A stretch of 7,247 nt of DNA from JBAYHA01 sp041666425 (lineage in GTDB: Bacteria; Patescibacteriota; Patescibacteriia; UBA11705; JABHMO01). Both the position numbers and the translations under genes were made by a program. Location: NCBI GenBank assembly GCA_041666425.1, contig JBAYHA010000041.1, positions 1-7,247 of the forward strand, given 5' to 3'. Below are positions 5,598-7,247 of the stretch, in pieces. The number at the start of each line of letters is the position of its first letter. Within the stretch, counting starts at the first letter, position 1. A model generated the notes under the pieces. The model saw only the letters and a program-made list of their open reading frames with translations. It searched no databases and was not told the origin of the DNA.

Positions 5598-7049
5598 ATG
5601 ACGATAACCGATTTATTAACAACAATCAAGACAAAAAATCCACAAATCGATCTTACCATGATTGAACTGGCTTATGAATTTGCCGAAAAAGCACATAGCG
5701 GACAAAAACGTTCGAGTGGCGAAGACTATATTCAACATTGCTTGGCTACAGCCAATACCTTGGCCGAACTTAATTTGCCAATCTCCATAATTATCGCCGG
5801 ATTGCTTCATGATGTTCCCGAAGATACTGCGGTAACGTTGGAAGAAATCAAAAAAAATTTCGGAACGGATGTGGCAAAAATGGTCGAAGGCATTACCAAA
5901 TTAAGTTATATCAAATACCGAGGCATTGACCGGTATTTGGAAAATTTGCGCAAAATGTTTGTCGCCATGGCCGAAGATATCCGCGTTATTCTCATCAAAT
6001 TCGCCGATCGCTTGCACAATTTACGCACACTGTATTCCTTGCCTGCGGACAAACAAAAAAGAATCGCTCTGGAATCTCTGGAAATTTATGCGCCAATCGC
6101 CAATCGTCTAGGTATCGGAGAATTGCAAGCACAAATAGAAGATAGCGCTTTCCAATACGCTTATCCACTTGAATTCAAAAATACAAAAGAAATGATCGAA
6201 AGCAATCTCCCCCAAAAACGCAAGACTTTGCAAACCATGATCCGCAAATTAAAAACAAAATTACAAAAAGAACAGCTACCTTTTTCTGAAATCTACGGGA
6301 GAACAAAACATTATTACAGCCTTTATCGCAAATTACAAAAAAATAACAAAAATTTGCAACAAATTTACGACTTGGTAGCCATGCGAGTAATTGTCACTGA
6401 TATCCCCCAATGCTATGCCGTTCTCGGATTGATTCACCAAATATGGAGACCGATCAAAGGACGAATCAAAGATTATATCGCCCAACCAAAACCCAACGGC
6501 TACCAATCATTGCACACAACCGTTTTTGGCGAAAATCAAAATATTGTAGAAATCCAAATCCGCACGCAAAAAATGCACGAACAAGCGGAATTGGGTATTG
6601 CCTCTCACTGGCTTTACAAAGAATCAAACAAAATCACAAAAAAAGATTTATCATGGGTCAATGAATTGGCTGACTGGCTAAAACATCTGGAAAACGACAA
6701 ACATTTTTTGGAAGGCGTCAAAATCGATGTTTTCCAAAATCATATCTTTGTTTTTACTCCTCGCGGAGATGTAATTGATTTGCCCGAAGGCGCCACCCCA
6801 ATTGATTTTGCCTATCATATTCATTCTGATATCGGCAACAAATGTTCGCAATCTTTGGTAAACAACAATATCGTTCCATTAAACCATGTATTAAAAAACG
6901 GCGATGTTGTCGAAATACTCATTGACAAAAAACGCAAAGGACCCAATGCCGAATGGTTAAAATTCATAAAAACTCGCACCGCCAGACACGAAATCGAATC
7001 TCACAAAAACAAAAATTGGATAAAATTTTTACCCAAATTCACCAAATAA
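5598..7049 (+). CDS. rel: bifunctional (p)ppGpp synthetase/hydrolase, short RelA/SpoT homologue (483 aa)
   Basis: Predicted to both make and break down (p)ppGpp. The HD hydrolase site is complete: H47, H71-D72, E75-D76 and D137 in ADRLHN, matching H53, H77-D78, E81-D82 and D144 of the streptococcal enzyme Rel_Seq with a constant shift of about 6. The synthetase site is also complete: R235 and K237 in GRTKH, D258, the R289-I-K291-D292 motif typical of bifunctional enzymes, NGYQSLHTTV, and E318 in EIQIRT. TGS covers about 382-445 and has G-N414-K-C where the family usually has G-H-x-C. The protein stops about 40 residues after TGS, against roughly 700 residues or more for long RSH proteins, so the ribosome-binding and ACT regions are absent. 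It follows the paralogue after 41 bases, has its own candidate promoter, and lacks a Shine-Dalgarno sequence. ATG 5590 gives only a three-codon frame, so 5598 is used. Confidence 0.95.
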   Translation: MTITDLLTTIKTKNPQIDLTMIELAYEFAEKAHSGQKRSSGEDYIQHCLATANTLAELNLPISIIIAGLLHDVPEDTAVTLEEIKKNFGTDVAKMVEGITKLSYIKYRGIDRYLENLRKMFVAMAEDIRVILIKFADRLHNLRTLYSLPADKQKRIALESLEIYAPIANRLGIGELQAQIEDSAFQYAYPLEFKNTKEMIESNLPQKRKTLQTMIRKLKTKLQKEQLPFSEIYGRTKHYYSLYRKLQKNNKNLQQIYDLVAMRVIVTDIPQCYAVLGLIHQIWRPIKGRIKDYIAQPKPNGYQSLHTTVFGENQNIVEIQIRTQKMHEQAELGIASHWLYKESNKITKKDLSWVNELADWLKHLENDKHFLEGVKIDVFQNHIFVFTPRGDVIDLPEGATPIDFAYHIHSDIGNKCSQSLVNNNIVPLNHVLKNGDVVEILIDKKRKGPNAEWLKFIKTRTARHEIESHKNKNWIKFLPKFTK

Positions 7050-7054
7050 AAACT

Positions 7055-7247
7055 ATGCCCAACAAAATTTTTCGCGTGCTGTTTTTTATTTTCTTATTTT
7101 GCTTTTTATTAAATTTAAACACTGCCTTTGGCGCCGCCAAGAAAAAAGTTGGCGAACCCTGCACCGGAAAAAATACTGAATGCGATTCAAACAAATGCGA
7201 CACCGCAAAATCCATTTGCATTTGCACCCAAAACAGCCATTGCGAAG
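7055..7247 (+). CDS. secreted cysteine-rich protein, N-terminal part (runs off the window)
   Basis: An open frame from ATG 7055 runs through the right edge (64 codons visible). It starts 5 bases after the stop of the second RSH gene, so it is probably co-transcribed. Residues 1-28 form a clear Sec-type signal peptide: K4 and R7, then a hydrophobic core of Val, Leu, Phe, Ile and Cys (8-21), and a small-residue cleavage region TAFGAA (23-28). The mature part begins AKKKVGEPC and is cysteine-rich, with C36, C43, C48, C55, C57 and C63 in 28 residues, suggesting a small disulfide-bonded module outside the membrane. C16 lies inside the hydrophobic core and does not make a convincing lipobox. The function is unknown. 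Similar signal-plus-cysteine starts are, to my knowledge, common in CPR secreted and pilin-associated proteins, but nothing here proves that role. No Shine-Dalgarno sequence is seen. Confidence 0.75.
   Translation, partial: MPNKIFRVLFFIFLFCFLLNLNTAFGAAKKKVGEPCTGKNTECDSNKCDTAKSICICTQNSHCE

Overview
The window is AT-rich, uses the standard code (TGA is a working stop at 5554-5556), and carries compact genes for lysine-rich proteins. The three housekeeping-type genes have no Shine-Dalgarno sequence, the RelA/SpoT proteins are short, and a small cysteine-rich secreted protein begins at the right edge. Together these suggest a Patescibacteria (CPR, Parcubacteria-like) genome. That placement is an inference from gene style, not a marker-gene result.

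Layout: (a) 1-96 is the 3' end of an IS30-family transposase whose body lies left of the window, followed by its probable right end. (b) 157-1308, minus strand, holds two unrecognised genes in one probable operon, both with textbook AGGAGG-type ribosome sites and a similar C-terminal motif. (c) 1309-1566 is a divergent control region with back-to-back candidate promoters and, next to topA, a 32-bp-armed inverted repeat built from CTACGAAA units. (d) 1567-3765 is topA, DNA topoisomerase I with four C-terminal zinc-ribbon modules. (e) 3766-3903 holds a rho-independent terminator and a candidate promoter. (f) 3904-5556 and 5598-7049 are two tandem RelA/SpoT-homologue (RSH) genes. (g) 7055-7247 is the start of a secreted cysteine-rich protein, 5 nt after the second RSH gene.

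The most interesting part is the RSH pair. Both proteins have HD, synthetase and TGS regions and stop just after TGS, so they lack the C-terminal helical, zinc-finger and ACT/RRM regions that tie long RSH proteins to the ribosome. The second keeps every hydrolase and synthetase residue I could check and should be bifunctional. The first keeps the synthetase residues but has lost key hydrolase residues (HD to HE, ED to HY), and appears to carry an extra decayed half HD domain at its N terminus. The natural reading is a dedicated (p)ppGpp synthetase next to a bifunctional synthetase/hydrolase. A strong extended -10 promoter at the end of the first gene would allow the second to be expressed separately. 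The topA upstream inverted repeat and the two-gene minus-strand family are the other points worth following.
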